Shown one piece after another: positions 27,446 to 35,203 of a stretch of 64,000 bases of DNA; position 1 is the first letter of the stretch; every line of letters starts with the position of its first letter. The notes under the pieces are model-generated. The model was not told the origin of the DNA and made no database searches. It saw only the letters and a list, made by a program, of their open reading frames with translations. The translations under genes and the position numbers were made by a program. Source of the stretch: Methylophilus medardensis (GTDB lineage Bacteria; Pseudomonadota; Gammaproteobacteria; Burkholderiales; Methylophilaceae); NCBI RefSeq assembly GCF_006363915.1, contig NZ_CP040946.1. One strand, 5' to 3'.

Positions 27446-28435
27446 TTATTGCACCGTAGTACGTTCAGCCACACGCAACACTGCGCTACGTGATCGCACA
27501 TTCGCCGCCACCTCAGCCGCGCTTGGCTTGCTGGCCCGACCAATCGCCTGCATGCGTGGCTGCGGCAATTCGCTAGCGCGCACCGGCAAGCCTGCAGGTA
27601 AGTTATCCCTATCCACTTCTGACTGAATAAAGCGTTTGACGATGCGATCTTCCAACGAGTGAAAGCTGATCACCGCTAGCCGCCCTTGCGGACGCAGCAG
27701 CTTTAAACAATCTGGCAGCACTAGCGAGAGCTCCTCAAGCTCTTGATTGACGAAAATCCGTAGAGCTTGAAATGTGCGCGTTGCAGGGTTCTGGCCCGGC
27801 TCAATCTTGGGGATGGCACCTGCCACGACCTTGGCAAGTTGCCCTGTAGTGGTGATGGCATGCCCATCTTCGCGCTCTTTAACAATCGCCCTTGCAACCT
27901 GCTTAGCAAACCGTTCTTCACCATAATCTCGAATCACCTCAACCAATTGTTTTTCAGTCAGCGTCGCCAACCACTCTGCCGCAGTTTTGCCACGACTTTG
28001 ATCCATGCGCATATCCAAAGGCCCGTCGAAACGGAAACTGAACCCGCGCACCCCTTCATCAATCTGCGGCGATGAAATGCCCAAATCGAGCAAAATGCCA
28101 TCCACCGCTCGCACGCCCATCTCATCAAGCACTGCGGCCATAGATGAAAAATGCGCATGCACCATACTAAAACGCGCATCGGCGATCGTCCGCCCATGCG
28201 CTACTGCCGCCAGATCACGGTCTAAGCCGATCAGGCGCCCTTGACTACCTAACTTGGAAAGTATGCGGCGGCTATGTCCACCACGACCAAAAGTACCATC
28301 GACATAGATGCCATCTGATTGCACGTTCAGCGCATCGACCGCCTCATGCAGCATCACGGTGATATGACTGGCGGCGACTGGTGACTCTGACGTTTCCGTC
28401 AAGGACGCGGGCGCTGACTTCGCGCCCGACGTCAT
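27446..28435 (-). CDS. rsmH: 16S rRNA (cytosine1402-N4)-methyltransferase
   Basis: Methylates N4 of C1402 in 16S rRNA. From the ATG at 28435 the protein has 329 residues. The family start HITVMLHEAVDAL lies at about residue 25. The SAM-binding segment is YVDGTFGRGGHSRRIL, followed by LLDLGISSPQID and SFHSLEDRIVKRF near the C-terminus. The chosen start overlaps the mraZ stop by 4 bp (ATGA). The longer frame to 28525 would run deep into mraZ. Confidence 0.95.
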   Translation of the reverse strand: MTSGAKSAPASLTETSESPVAASHITVMLHEAVDALNVQSDGIYVDGTFGRGGHSRRILSKLGSQGRLIGLDRDLAAVAHGRTIADARFSMVHAHFSSMAAVLDEMGVRAVDGILLDLGISSPQIDEGVRGFSFRFDGPLDMRMDQSRGKTAAEWLATLTEKQLVEVIRDYGEERFAKQVARAIVKEREDGHAITTTGQLAKVVAGAIPKIEPGQNPATRTFQALRIFVNQELEELSLVLPDCLKLLRPQGRLAVISFHSLEDRIVKRFIQSEVDRDNLPAGLPVRASELPQPRMQAIGRASKPSAAEVAANVRSRSAVLRVAERTTVQ

Positions 28436-28878
28436 AGCGAGAATCCTTCTAGCTCTTGCGGTATCTGCAACTGGTCGGTCGCCATCAGACTCTCCAATTG
28501 CTGATCCCATGCCGCCAGATCCCACAATTCAAAGTGACTGCCCTGCCCGACCATCATCACATCCTTATCGAGCTTGGCAAACTTGCGCAGTACGGCATTC
28601 ACCAACAAACGGCCCGCCGAGTCCAGATGCATCACATCTGCCTGACCCACGATCATGCGTTGAATACCACTGGTTTGAGGATTAAAACTGGACAAACTGG
28701 TGAGCTTGGTCTCAATCGGTTCCCAAGCTGTTTTCGGATACAAAATCAGGCAGCGATGCGGATGCGCCGTGAGCACCACTTCGCCCTGCCCACCGGCGGT
28801 CAGGGCGTCACGATGCTTGGCCGGCACACTCAGCCGCCCCTTAGCATCCAAACTTATCTGTACCGCCCCGCGAAACAT
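28432..28878 (-). CDS. mraZ: Transcriptional regulator MraZ
   Basis: A 148-residue AbrB-like DNA-binding protein with two SpoVT-type repeats. Each carries the DxxGR-type motif: LDAKGRLSVPAKHR (about residues 10-23) and LDSAGRLLVNAVLR (about 85-98). In E. coli MraZ represses its own dcw promoter by binding repeated boxes. A comparable repeat lies 44-73 bp upstream of this start. It is the first gene of the 17-gene dcw cluster. Confidence 0.95.
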   Translation of the reverse strand: MFRGAVQISLDAKGRLSVPAKHRDALTAGGQGEVVLTAHPHRCLILYPKTAWEPIETKLTSLSSFNPQTSGIQRMIVGQADVMHLDSAGRLLVNAVLRKFAKLDKDVMMVGQGSHFELWDLAAWDQQLESLMATDQLQIPQELEGFSL

Positions 28879-28921
28879 GAAATATGATCCCTAACCACTC
28901 GTTTTGATTAAAAGCAGGAGA

Positions 28922-28951
28922 AATTTCCCACAATTCAACACAAAATCACCC
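28922..28951 (-). promoter_or_regulatory. MraZ-box-like triple 10-bp repeat
   Basis: Read on the minus strand there are three consecutive 10-bp units: GGGTGATTTT, GTGTTGAATT and GTGGGAAATT, fitting G-K-G-K-K-R-W-W-T-T. The 10-bp spacing of G-rich cores matches the TGGGN direct-repeat layout of known MraZ boxes. The array begins 8 bp downstream of the predicted -10 box, so bound protein would cover the transcription start. Confidence 0.65.
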
Positions 28952-28959
28952 TTTTGCAC

Positions 28960-28988
28960 ACTATAGATAAAATAAAAGTGCTTGGCAA
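28960..28988 (-). promoter_or_regulatory. Predicted dcw cluster promoter
   Basis: On the minus strand, TTGCCA (28988-28983) and TATAGT (28965-28960) are separated by 17 bp, giving a good sigma-70 promoter in front of mraZ. Transcription would begin near 28953, just at the MraZ-box-like repeats. Confidence 0.65.
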
Positions 28989-29225
28989 GCACTTTGGGCG
29001 AAAAAATCTCTTTTAAAGACAAAGACTTAGAGCATTTTAACAAAGCAATTTAAATCAAGAGATTGGCGCAATTAACACATAAAATTGTTTAATAAAAATA
29101 GCTATCCCATTGAAATTATTGAATAATAAAAAAATGTTATTTTTTAACCGCTTTTTTTGGATGAACAGTGGCTTTATCTAGTCAAACGCTGGGATCCCAA
29201 AGATGCCAGACCATTTACTGACAGC

Positions 29226-29609
29226 ATGTCGAAAAAATTACAATTTTTATTGATTGGTGTAGGCATTTTAATTGCCATGGAATGGCGCGCCTGGGGCTAT
29301 TACTTCATGCCGCCGCCGGACTACAGCCAAGGCGGCGTGGTCTTGTACGCCACAGACTGGTGCCCCTATTGCGAGAAGACCCGAGCCTTACTGCAGCAAA
29401 AGCACATCGCATATAAGGAGTTGAACATTGAAACCTCAGACACTGGTCGAGCGCAGTACCAACGTCTGGCAGGCAGAGGAGTGCCTGTATTGCTGGTGGC
29501 AGGTGAGGTAATCCGTGGCTACAACGAAACACGGATGCAGCAGGTTTTAGATACCTGGCAGGCGAATCAAGCCTTGCAGCAAGAGAAAGAAAATAAAGCC
29601 AACCGGTAA
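29226..29609 (+). CDS. Membrane-anchored glutaredoxin-domain protein
   Basis: A 127-residue protein with one N-terminal hydrophobic segment (FLLIGVGILIAM) and a glutaredoxin/NrdH-like domain. The redox motif is TDWCPYCEKT and the cis-proline segment is RGVPVLLVAG, followed by GYNETRMQQVL. The membrane anchor suggests the thiol domain is tethered at the inner membrane; which side is not certain. The ATG at 29226 is preferred; a TTG at 29157 would add 23 residues. The last five codons lie on the complement of the RNase P RNA 3' end (29595-29609). Confidence 0.82.
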   Translation: MSKKLQFLLIGVGILIAMEWRAWGYYFMPPPDYSQGGVVLYATDWCPYCEKTRALLQQKHIAYKELNIETSDTGRAQYQRLAGRGVPVLLVAGEVIRGYNETRMQQVLDTWQANQALQQEKENKANR

Positions 29610-29956
29610 GCCGGGTTCTGTAATCACTTGCGTGACTGACAGTCATTCATCTAGGCGTGCAATTGCTCACACGCTCAAGCTATCTACCCGCTGGCAGCGC
29701 GAGCCACGCCTTATTACTTGCGTAAAATGCCAGCCTATTTGATATTGCTGCAGATGGAGGTTACCGCGTTTCACCCGTTTCGACGCAAGTTCGCAACAAG
29801 TTGCTCACTGGTCGAACCGACTCGTCTCTGTGGCCCTATTCCTCACCTTATACTGTTACCAGCTTTCAGCGTACGGCCGTTAGCCGTCATCCCGCTCTGT
29901 GCAGCCCGGACTTTCCTCCCCCTGTTTGCACAGGCGGCGACTGTCTGGTTGGCTTC
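29595..29956 (-). ncRNA. rnpB: RNase P RNA, bacterial class A
   Basis: The catalytic RNA that matures tRNA 5' ends, about 362 nt on the minus strand. The 5' end GAAGCCAACCAGACAGTCGC and the 3' region ACAGAACCCGGCTTACCGG match the class A consensus. GGAGGAAAGTCCGGGC (P4 strand) is present, as are GGTAACCTCCATCTG, AAATAGGC and GATGAATGACTG. The terminal helix P1 forms between GAAGCCAACC and GGTTGGCTTT. A U-rich stretch after it on the minus strand probably ends transcription. The ends are set from P1 pairing. Confidence 0.95.
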
Positions 29957-29965
29957 ATACGTATT

Positions 29966-29994
29966 TTACCACGTAAGCGGCTAGCCTCTATAAT
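29966..29994 (+). promoter_or_regulatory. Predicted ung promoter
   Basis: TTACCA (29966-29971), 17 bp, TATAAT (29989-29994), on the plus strand. The predicted start is near 30001, about 23 bp before the ung ATG. It begins only 10 bp from the 5' end of the divergent rnpB, so the two promoters must overlap. Confidence 0.6.
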
Positions 29995-30023
29995 GCGCAA
30001 AAGTCTTTGTGAAGTGACCAAAT

Positions 30024-30710
30024 ATGCGCCCCCCAACAATCGCAGCGACCTTACCAGCCTCTTGGCAACCTGCGCTCGGCCGAGAATTGACCCAACCCTA
30101 CATGCAGTCATTGCTGGCGTTTTTGCAGCAAGAAGAGGCGCAGGGCAAAACCATCTTTCCACCAGCGCCATTGATTTTTAATGCGTTTAAACACACGCCT
30201 TTTGAAAAAGTACGCGTCGTGATCATCGGGCAAGACCCGTATCACGGGCCCGGCCAAGCCCATGGCCTGAGTTTTTCGGTGCCGCCTGGCACGGCGTTGC
30301 CGCCATCACTGCGTAACATTTTCAAAGAGCTTGCGTCGGATTTAGACCTACCCATGCCTGGTAGTGGCGACTTAACGCCTTGGGCCAACCAAGGCGTGCT
30401 GTTGCTAAATGCAATCTTGACTGTAGAAATGGCGCAGGCCGGGGCACACCAGAACCGTGGTTGGGAGTTATTCACAGACGCAGCCATTGCCGCATTGAAT
30501 ACTGAAAAAACCGGGTTGGTATTTGTGTTATGGGGCAGCTATGCGCAAAAAAAGGGGGCCTTGATAGACCCCAGCCGACATCTGATTCTGCAATCCGCGC
30601 ACCCGTCACCTTTGTCTGCGCATCGTGGCTTTTTCGGCTCGCGGCCGTTTTCTGCGATTAATGCCCATTTGCTACGCCAAGGGCAGATGCCGATTGAATG
30701 GGCGCTCTAA
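30024..30710 (+). CDS. ung: Uracil-DNA glycosylase
   Basis: Removes uracil from DNA in base-excision repair. The 228-residue family-1 enzyme shows the water-activating motif GQDPYHGPGQAHGLSF (about residues 66-81, catalytic Asp), NAILTVE, and the DNA-intercalation loop HPSPLSAHRGF (about 193-203). Length is normal. It is read divergently from rnpB and converges on pyrC with a 22-bp gap. Confidence 0.97.
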   Translation: MRPPTIAATLPASWQPALGRELTQPYMQSLLAFLQQEEAQGKTIFPPAPLIFNAFKHTPFEKVRVVIIGQDPYHGPGQAHGLSFSVPPGTALPPSLRNIFKELASDLDLPMPGSGDLTPWANQGVLLLNAILTVEMAQAGAHQNRGWELFTDAAIAALNTEKTGLVFVLWGSYAQKKGALIDPSRHLILQSAHPSPLSAHRGFFGSRPFSAINAHLLRQGQMPIEWAL

Positions 30711-30732
30711 GGCAGCCCATTCGAGGCCCTGA

Positions 30733-31767
30733 TTACACCAGCTTCCAAGCAATCGTTTGGCCTGCACGCAATGGCACCAAGACATCGTCAGCAAAAGGAA
30801 TCGTCTCAGGCACCTGCCAAGCGGCCTTGCGCAATGTGATCTGTTCGCGATTTCTTGGCAAACCGTAAAAATCCGCACCAAATTCACTGGCAAAACCTTG
30901 CAACCGATCTAGCGCACCCGCTTCTTCAAACGCCTCCGCATACAGCTCAATCGCAGCATGCGCGGTATACATGCCCGCGCAGCCACAACTCGCCTCTTTA
31001 GCCGATTTGGGGTGGGGAGCGCTGTCTGTTCCCAGAAAAAACTTACCCGAGCCGGAAATCGCCGCCTGCACCAAGGCTAACCGATGGGTTTCGCGCTTGA
31101 GGACCGGCAAGCAATAATGATGTGGACGAATGCCGCCGGTGAACATGGCATTGCGGTTCATGAGCAAATGGTGCGCAGTAATGGTCGCCGCCAAATTGGC
31201 TGGACCCGCAGCGACAAACGTAGCAGCGTCTTGGGTAGTGATGTGTTCAAACACGACTTTTAAACCGGGAAAATCTTTGAGTAGCGGCTGCAAATGACGC
31301 TCAATAAACACCTTCTCGCGATCAAACACATCGACTTCGCCATCGGTGACTTCGCCGTGGATCAGCAAAGGCATGCCCTGCTTTTCCATCTCAGCCAGCG
31401 CGCCGGCACATTTGTGCAGACTGGTGACGCCTGAGTCACTATTAGTGGTTGCGCCTGCGGGATATAACTTGACCGCATGCACAACACCACTGGCACGGGC
31501 AGCAACAATTTCTTGCGCGGAGGTATTGTCAGTCAAATATAAAGTCATCAACGGCTCAAACGTAAGCCCAGCTGGCAGTGCTTGTTTGATGCGTTGATAA
31601 TAAGCAAGCGCAGACGCTGCCGTCGTCACCGGCGGACGCAAGTTTGGCATCACGATAGCCCGCGCAAATTGTTTGGCGGTATCTGGCAAAACGGCTTTCA
31701 AGCCATCGCCATCTCGCAGGTGTAAATGCCAGTCATCTGGCCGAGTCAGGGTGAGTTCAGTGATCAT
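30733..31767 (-). CDS. pyrC: Dihydroorotase
   Basis: A zinc amidohydrolase of pyrimidine synthesis that interconverts carbamoyl-aspartate and dihydroorotate. The 344-residue protein is the compact class II type: metal-binding DWHLHLRDGD at residues about 12-21, LLIHGEVTD, VFEHITTQDA, and GTDSAPHPKSAKE (about 247-259). It overlaps rsmI by 4 bp, so it is translated from the rsmI transcript. Confidence 0.97.
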   Translation of the reverse strand: MITELTLTRPDDWHLHLRDGDGLKAVLPDTAKQFARAIVMPNLRPPVTTAASALAYYQRIKQALPAGLTFEPLMTLYLTDNTSAQEIVAARASGVVHAVKLYPAGATTNSDSGVTSLHKCAGALAEMEKQGMPLLIHGEVTDGEVDVFDREKVFIERHLQPLLKDFPGLKVVFEHITTQDAATFVAAGPANLAATITAHHLLMNRNAMFTGGIRPHHYCLPVLKRETHRLALVQAAISGSGKFFLGTDSAPHPKSAKEASCGCAGMYTAHAAIELYAEAFEEAGALDRLQGFASEFGADFYGLPRNREQITLRKAAWQVPETIPFADDVLVPLRAGQTIAWKLV

Positions 31768-32636
31768 GGTTCGTTACCTTGGGATTGTGGGCTTGCTGCT
31801 TTGAGCGCAAGCGCCGCTTCATACAATTCGTTTTTTTTCTGACCTGTAATATCGGTCGCCAGCGCCACCGCCTGCTTCAGCGGCAGCTCCTGCAATAGCC
31901 GCTTTAAAATTCTAAGCGTTTCTTCATCCAAGCCTTCAGGTTTTTCCTGCAGGTCAGGATGCACCAACAACACAAATTCGCCACGTTGTTGATTGAGGTC
32001 TGCATTTAACCAGTCTACCGCGTCTGTCAACAGGCAAGAGTGAATGGTTTCAAAGGTTTTTGTCAGCTCGCGCGCGAGGGTGAGTTGGCGTGCACCGCCC
32101 AATACATCCTGCATATCCTGCACACACTCGACAATACGATGCGGCGCCTCATAAAATACCAGCGTCGTCGGAATCGCCTTTAGCGATTGCAAGCGCTTAC
32201 GACGCTGCGACCCACTCGCCGGCAAAAAGCCGTCAAAATAAAATCCCGATTGCACGATGCCTGCCGCCGACAAGGCCGCGATCACGGCACTAGCGCCCGG
32301 CACCGGCACCACTTTAATTCCAGCTTGGCGCACGGCTTGCACAACAACCGCGCCGGGATCACTCACCGCCGGCGTGCCTGCATCCGTCACCAGCGCGATA
32401 GACTCGCCTGCCTGCAATTTTTTGATCAGGCCTTGCGCCGACTGTTGTTCGTTGTGTTCATGTACGGCCAATAAGGGTTTGCTAATGCCAAAGTGCCTTA
32501 ACAAGCCAACACTGTGGCGGGTATCTTCTGCGGCAATCGCATCCACTTTTTGCAACGTATCTAAGGCGCGCTGGCTAATGTCACCCAGATTGCCGATGGG
32601 GGTTGCGACCACATATAATGTTCCAATTTCATTCAT
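31764..32636 (-). CDS. rsmI: 16S rRNA (cytidine1402-2'-O)-methyltransferase
   Basis: Methylates the 2'-O of C1402 in 16S rRNA, the same nucleotide modified by RsmH encoded at 27.4 kb. The 290-residue tetrapyrrole-methylase-fold protein shows GTLYVVATPIGNLGDIS at the N-terminus, AEDTRHSVGLL, VTDAGTPAVSDPG (about residues 82-94) and FYEAPHRI. It stands back to back with yraN, the standard neighbour, and is followed by pyrC. Confidence 0.96.
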   Translation of the reverse strand: MNEIGTLYVVATPIGNLGDISQRALDTLQKVDAIAAEDTRHSVGLLRHFGISKPLLAVHEHNEQQSAQGLIKKLQAGESIALVTDAGTPAVSDPGAVVVQAVRQAGIKVVPVPGASAVIAALSAAGIVQSGFYFDGFLPASGSQRRKRLQSLKAIPTTLVFYEAPHRIVECVQDMQDVLGGARQLTLARELTKTFETIHSCLLTDAVDWLNADLNQQRGEFVLLVHPDLQEKPEGLDEETLRILKRLLQELPLKQAVALATDITGQKKNELYEAALALKAASPQSQGNEP

Positions 32637-32732
32637 GTAGACATTTTATGTCATCGCGCCAATTTCGCTAAGCATTGGTTTCGCGTGCCCGCACCGTGAA
32701 CAGCGCACAATCATTCAAAAATACCGCACAAC

Positions 32733-33089
32733 ATGAAACTCAATCCAAACAATCAAGGGGGGGCTGCGGAACTTGCAGCGGCTAGGTTTTTGCAACAGCA
32801 GGGCCTAATGCTCCTAGCACAAAACTATAGCTGCCGTTTTGGGGAGATCGATCTCATCATGCGAGACAAACAGACGTTGGTGTTTGTGGAGGTACGGTTA
32901 CGCAGCCATCAGGCGTTTGCAAGTGCGGCAGACAGTATCGACTATCGAAAGCAACAAAAACTCATACGCGTCGCCCAGTTTTATCTGCAATCGCACGACC
33001 TCAATCTTGCTTGCCGCTTCGACGCCGTGCTGTTTGATAACACCCAATACCGCTCGCCCGACTGGATTCGTAATGCAATAGACACATAA
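32733..33089 (+). CDS. yraN: YraN family (UPF0102) endonuclease-like protein
   Basis: A 118-residue protein with the restriction-endonuclease-like fold of UPF0102. The conserved core is GEIDLIMRDKQTLVFVEVRLR, here read as GEIDLI (about residues 36-41) and FVEVR (about 51-55), which fits the D-(E/Q)-x-K type nuclease layout with the usual variation. The function is unproven; a link to DNA repair or uptake has been suggested for relatives. Divergent from rsmI. Confidence 0.85.
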   Translation: MKLNPNNQGGAAELAAARFLQQQGLMLLAQNYSCRFGEIDLIMRDKQTLVFVEVRLRSHQAFASAADSIDYRKQQKLIRVAQFYLQSHDLNLACRFDAVLFDNTQYRSPDWIRNAIDT

Positions 33090-33166
33090 AAAGCGTAGAA
33101 TTTTATGTGTAGTTAGCTGTCCCACCTTTCATCTTTAGGTTTTATCTCGTTGATCAAGGAAGTCTC

Positions 33167-33751
33167 ATGACTCAAACAATATTCACCAGAACGCTCCCCG
33201 CGATTGCTTTGCTGTTGCTCAGTACACAACTAAGCGGATGCTTTCCCGCTGTGGTCGGTGGCGCAGCTGCCGGTGGCGCCATGGCCGCTGATCGTCGTAC
33301 TTCTGGCATTTATGTAGAAGATGAAAACATCGAACTGAAAACGCTGAAACGGCTGTCGCAATACATGGACAAAGCCTCGCACATTAACGTCACCAGCTAT
33401 AACCGCATTGTGCTGCTATCAGGCGAAGTGCCCAATGAGAGTCAGCTGAAACAAGCAGAAACCCTCACCCGTGAGATTTCCAATGTGCGCAACATTCACA
33501 ACGGCCTCACGGTTGCACCCGCCTCTACGCTTGGCGACCGCAGCAACGACACCTATATCACCACCAAAGTCAAAACGCGCTTTGTGAGCGAACGCCTGTT
33601 CCCAGCCAACATCGTCAAAGTGGTGACCGAAGGCAGTGTGGTTTACTTGATGGGCATCGTCACTGAAAAAGAGGCCACGGATGCGGTCGAGATCGCCCGC
33701 ACGACAGAGGGCGTCAGCAAAGTGGTGAAAGTGTTTGAATACTCCAAATAA
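33167..33751 (+). CDS. BON-domain outer-membrane lipoprotein (DolP/YraP-like)
   Basis: A 194-residue predicted lipoprotein. The signal peptide ends in the lipobox LSGC (Cys near residue 25). Two BON domains follow (about residues 48-115 and 125-192), with the recurring glycine and hydrophobic pattern around VLLSGEVPNE and VYLMGIVTE. E. coli DolP has the same two-BON layout and supports outer-membrane integrity, so that role is likely. A good Shine-Dalgarno, AAGGAAG, precedes the ATG. The order rsmI, yraN, BON protein matches the E. coli yraM-yraN-diaA-dolP neighbourhood in part. Confidence 0.88.
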   Translation: MTQTIFTRTLPAIALLLLSTQLSGCFPAVVGGAAAGGAMAADRRTSGIYVEDENIELKTLKRLSQYMDKASHINVTSYNRIVLLSGEVPNESQLKQAETLTREISNVRNIHNGLTVAPASTLGDRSNDTYITTKVKTRFVSERLFPANIVKVVTEGSVVYLMGIVTEKEATDAVEIARTTEGVSKVVKVFEYSK

Positions 33752-33778
33752 TTGTTAACTTCGTATTAAGGAATCTGC

Positions 33779-34066
33779 ATGGAAAATCAGGAAATTATTA
33801 TTCAGGGCATCACATTGGCTGGTAAGCCATTTCGCCCAAGCGACTGGGTGGATCGCATGTGTAGCACCTATGCCACTTTTGGCGATGACAAAAAACTGCG
33901 CTATTCACCCTACCTGAAGCCCAAGCTGGTGAATAATGTGCGTAGCTTGTCGGTGGACATGAAACTCAAAGACGTCAATCCTGCCGGCTTTGAACAACTG
34001 ATCCAATTTGCCAAAGAAAATCAGCTCAGCGTAATCAATCCAGCGGGCGAAGCCGTCACCATTTAG
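33779..34066 (+). CDS. DUF3579 family protein
   Basis: A 95-residue soluble protein. Its sequence pattern (ITLAGKPFRPSDWVDRM, SYP-type segment YSPYLKPK, then FEQLIQFAKEN) matches what I recall of the betaproteobacterial DUF3579 family, whose function is unknown. The Shine-Dalgarno AAGGAA lies 6 bp before the ATG. It follows the BON lipoprotein by 27 bp, so the two are likely cotranscribed, and converges with the TlpA-like gene with a 4-bp overlap of their 3' ends. Confidence 0.8.
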   Translation: MENQEIIIQGITLAGKPFRPSDWVDRMCSTYATFGDDKKLRYSPYLKPKLVNNVRSLSVDMKLKDVNPAGFEQLIQFAKENQLSVINPAGEAVTI

Positions 34067-34569
34067 TTGAGCGCATTTTTTGGCGGCGTAGACGCGGCCT
34101 CCTTGAGTAAGGCCTCTAACCAAAGCCGGCTCAAGGCGCCGCGTTTCACTTTGTAGAGCGTTCCATCCGGCGCATAAATATAAGTGGTTGGCAGTACTTC
34201 AGGCGTCAGCAAGACCTGTTTTGGTGCTTGGCCTAGAATAATCGGGTATGAAATCAGCATGTCGTCCACATAAGTTTTGACGGATTTTTCATCTTGATAT
34301 TGCACTGCCACGCCTAGCACCATTACATTTTGCTTCATGTGCGCGTCATAAAACGTTACCAGCTCTGGCATCTCTTGCAGACACGGTGGACACCAAGGCG
34401 CCCAGTAATTCACAATCAACCACTTGCCCTTGTAAGCGGACAGTTGATGGACATGCCCTGCCATATCCCGCATCACCCATGGCACAGACGACTCTGTGGC
34501 CACGCCGATATTGACTACTAGCAACCATAGACAAACAGTCGACCAGACTTTAAAAAGATTAAATCGCAC
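34063..34569 (-). CDS. TlpA-like periplasmic thioredoxin
   Basis: A 168-residue exported thiol-disulfide protein. An N-terminal hydrophobic segment (WSTVCLWLLVVNIGVA) serves as signal peptide or anchor. The thioredoxin domain has the active site WAPWCPPCLQEM and the cis-proline region LPTTYIYAPDG, typical of TlpA/ResA reductases that help cytochrome c or metal-site assembly. A GTG start at 34569 is chosen because AAGGGGG lies 6 bp upstream; an ATG at 34617 would add 16 residues ahead of the signal. It is divergent from trxA. Confidence 0.82.
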   Translation of the reverse strand: MRFNLFKVWSTVCLWLLVVNIGVATESSVPWVMRDMAGHVHQLSAYKGKWLIVNYWAPWCPPCLQEMPELVTFYDAHMKQNVMVLGVAVQYQDEKSVKTYVDDMLISYPIILGQAPKQVLLTPEVLPTTYIYAPDGTLYKVKRGALSRLWLEALLKEAASTPPKNALN

Positions 34570-34630
34570 GTGCGACCCCCTTGTTTTAAGCGAAACACAG
34601 CGCAATCTAGAACGCATGCTCGGAAAAAAC

Positions 34631-34660
34631 TTGATTATGCGTGAAAACTGTTGCTATACT
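34631..34660 (+). promoter_or_regulatory. Predicted trxA promoter
   Basis: TTGATT (34631-34636), 18 bp, TATACT (34655-34660). The predicted transcription start near 34667 leaves a leader of about 130 nt before trxA. Confidence 0.5.
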
Positions 34661-34676
34661 AGTTGGTATCTCGTTT

Positions 34677-34770
34677 AGTAATTTCAATTTTCAGCAAATT
34701 ACTGATTCAAACAAAACTTAGCCGCACACTCAACATTTTCTGTTTAAATCCAGTGTACATTTGATTTAAA
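34677..34770 (+). promoter_or_regulatory. trxA leader with two inverted repeats
   Basis: The untranslated leader contains two perfect inverted repeats. The first is AGTAATTT (34677-34684) with AAATTACT (34696-34703). The second is TTTAAAT (34743-34749) with ATTTAAA (34764-34770). The second ends about 20 nt before the Shine-Dalgarno AAGAGGC. They could be RNA hairpins or protein sites. Confidence 0.4.
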
Positions 34771-34796
34771 TTCTTCACCATTCTTAAGAGGCAATA

Positions 34797-35123
34797 ATGA
34801 GCGACAACATTACCCATTTAAGCGACGCCAGCTTTGAACAAGAAGTATTGCAATCCACCGTCCCTGTGTTAGTGGATTATTGGGCAGAATGGTGCGGCCC
34901 TTGTAAAATGATCGCCCCGATTCTAGATGACATCAGCAAAGAGTACGCTGGGCGCTTAAAAGTGGCAAAACTGAATATTGATGATAATCAGAATACCCCA
35001 CCAAAATATGGCATTCGTGGCATTCCAACCCTGATGTTGTTTAAAAACGGCAATGTTGAAGCGACCAAAGTCGGTGCATTGTCCAAATCACAACTCAGCG
35101 CGTTTATCGACAGCAATATTTAA
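34797..35123 (+). CDS. trxA: Thioredoxin
   Basis: The general cytoplasmic disulfide reductase. The 108-residue length is standard. The active site is WAEWCGPCKM (residues about 28-37), followed by LNIDDNQNTPPKYGIRGIPTLMLF with the cis-proline in GIPT. A Shine-Dalgarno AAGAGG precedes the ATG. It is followed by a terminator and then rho, a gene pair conserved in many proteobacteria. Confidence 0.97.
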   Translation: MSDNITHLSDASFEQEVLQSTVPVLVDYWAEWCGPCKMIAPILDDISKEYAGRLKVAKLNIDDNQNTPPKYGIRGIPTLMLFKNGNVEATKVGALSKSQLSAFIDSNI

Positions 35124-35130
35124 TCTATCC

Positions 35131-35166
35131 ACCCGGTTTCCAGTCTGCGAGACCGGGTTTTCTTTT
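35131..35166 (+). terminator. Terminator between trxA and rho
   Basis: ACCCGGT (35131-35137) pairs with ACCGGGT (35152-35158), followed by TTTTCTTTT. It begins 8 bp after the trxA stop. Confidence 0.85.
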
Positions 35167-35203
35167 CAATCTCTCCGGCGTTCCTCAGGCTAGCGAGTTA
35201 CTC

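Larger units (their letters stand above)
28879..29225. other. AT-rich intergenic region, mraZ / glutaredoxin
   Basis: About 350 bp of AT-rich sequence between divergent genes. It contains the dcw promoter and MraZ-box-like repeats. The remainder (28990-29225) is rich in A/T runs; no further gene, terminator or clear promoter was identified. An in-frame TTG at 29157 could extend the glutaredoxin gene into it. Confidence 0.6.
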
